Shown here: piece by piece, positions 63,481 to 64,000 of the stretch | Layout of the letters: the number at the start of each line of letters is the position of its first letter | How positions within the stretch are numbered: the first letter of the stretch is position 1 | NCBI GenBank assembly: GCA_023333565.1 | Contig: JAJKFH010000385.1 | Span: 1,116,001 to 1,180,000, forward strand | Source of the DNA: Puffinus mauretanicus | Taxonomy: Eukaryota > Chordata > Aves > Procellariiformes > Procellariidae | Direction of reading: 5' to 3' | Length of the DNA stretch: 64,000 bases | Translations under genes and position numbers: made by a program | The notes under the pieces: generated by a model | Told to the model about the DNA's origin: nothing | Seen by the model: only the letters and a program-made list of their open reading frames with translations | The model's database searches: none

Positions 63481-64000
63481 AATTTCCTAGGTTTTCAGCT
63501 GTAGCTGTTGGTGTAAGTTTATTGTGGTTGGTCATTTGAGATGGGCATACTCCTCCACATTTGCTCTGCACTGAATGCTGGAACAAGGCCCCCATTTAGA
63601 GCAAGGCTTGAATTCAGATGGAAAGTGTCAGAAAATGCACCCTGCCCGTCATTACTCATCAGATTAGGTGACGGCACCTAGATGGGGTGGGATATGATCC
63701 TCCCAGACATCCTGCATATCTCCCTACGCCAGAGAGAATCAGCTTCTCGCTGTGCTACACCTGTTTAAGGTATAAACTTGACAAAGGCTGCTGACACCAT
63801 CCTTATTGCTAGGACTAAAGGCGTAATCTGAACCGTATTGGAGTCAGTAAGTGTCTTCCCATTAGTTTCCATGGTCGTTTTGTGAGTCCATATATGAACA
63901 GTTGTAACTTTCCAAAGTTCATTATCTTGGCTGTTTTAAGTGGTTTTGGCCTCAGCAGAAGCAACGCTACATCACACATTGTTGTTCCAAAGTATCTTCC
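63481..64000. other. Unique non-coding DNA
   Basis: Nothing recognisable to the end of the window. Confidence 0.5.

Overview
The window looks like a gene-poor stretch of bird nuclear DNA, intergenic or deep intronic. Four things point to this. (1) There are several CR1 (chicken repeat 1) LINE fragments with the avian 3' end: runs of ATTCTATGA-type repeats and the conserved C-terminus of CR1 ORF2. (2) There is a solo retroviral LTR of a type I associate with neoavian genomes. (3) There is a background of very old amniote repeats (MIR/L2-like and short palindromic sauropsid elements). (4) The DNA is moderately AT-rich, with few CpGs and no dense coding. The neoavian placement comes from recalled repeat families, not from a database search.

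I found no protein-coding gene I can support. Open frames are short (almost all under 140 codons), occur on both strands, lack splice context, and have no domain I recognise. The only recognisable protein remnants belong to CR1 reverse transcriptase (ORF2), and these are broken by stops and frameshifts. I found no rRNA or tRNA gene and no CRISPR array.

Layout. 1-5 kb: unique DNA with a GC-richer patch at 1.33-1.69 kb carrying opposed TATA-like boxes and an AP-1 site. 5.3-5.7 kb: a short inverted-repeat element and an old CR1 tail. 6-18 kb: unique AT-rich DNA with old MIR/L2-type pieces and an 18-bp TAATTA palindrome. 18.2-18.55 kb: a fairly young 5'-truncated CR1 (minus strand). 19.5-21 kb and 28-29 kb: GC-richer unique blocks. 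30.8-31.2 kb: a probable decayed hAT-like non-autonomous DNA transposon. 34.24-34.83 kb: a solo LTR (minus strand) with an exact 5-bp target duplication. 40.5-42.7 kb: two CR1-clade LINE pieces in opposite orientations. 44.43-44.56 kb: a three-copy ~42-bp minisatellite. 51.0-51.6 kb: two old CR1 pieces. 56.9-57.3 kb: an old MIR and an old CR1 tail. 63.0-63.5 kb: an old plus-strand CR1. Simple repeats are scattered throughout.

There is no gene cluster or operon-like system here. The interesting content is transposon archaeology, small tandem duplications and a few candidate regulatory sites, most of which need conservation or chromatin data to judge. I found no evidence of a novel biological system.
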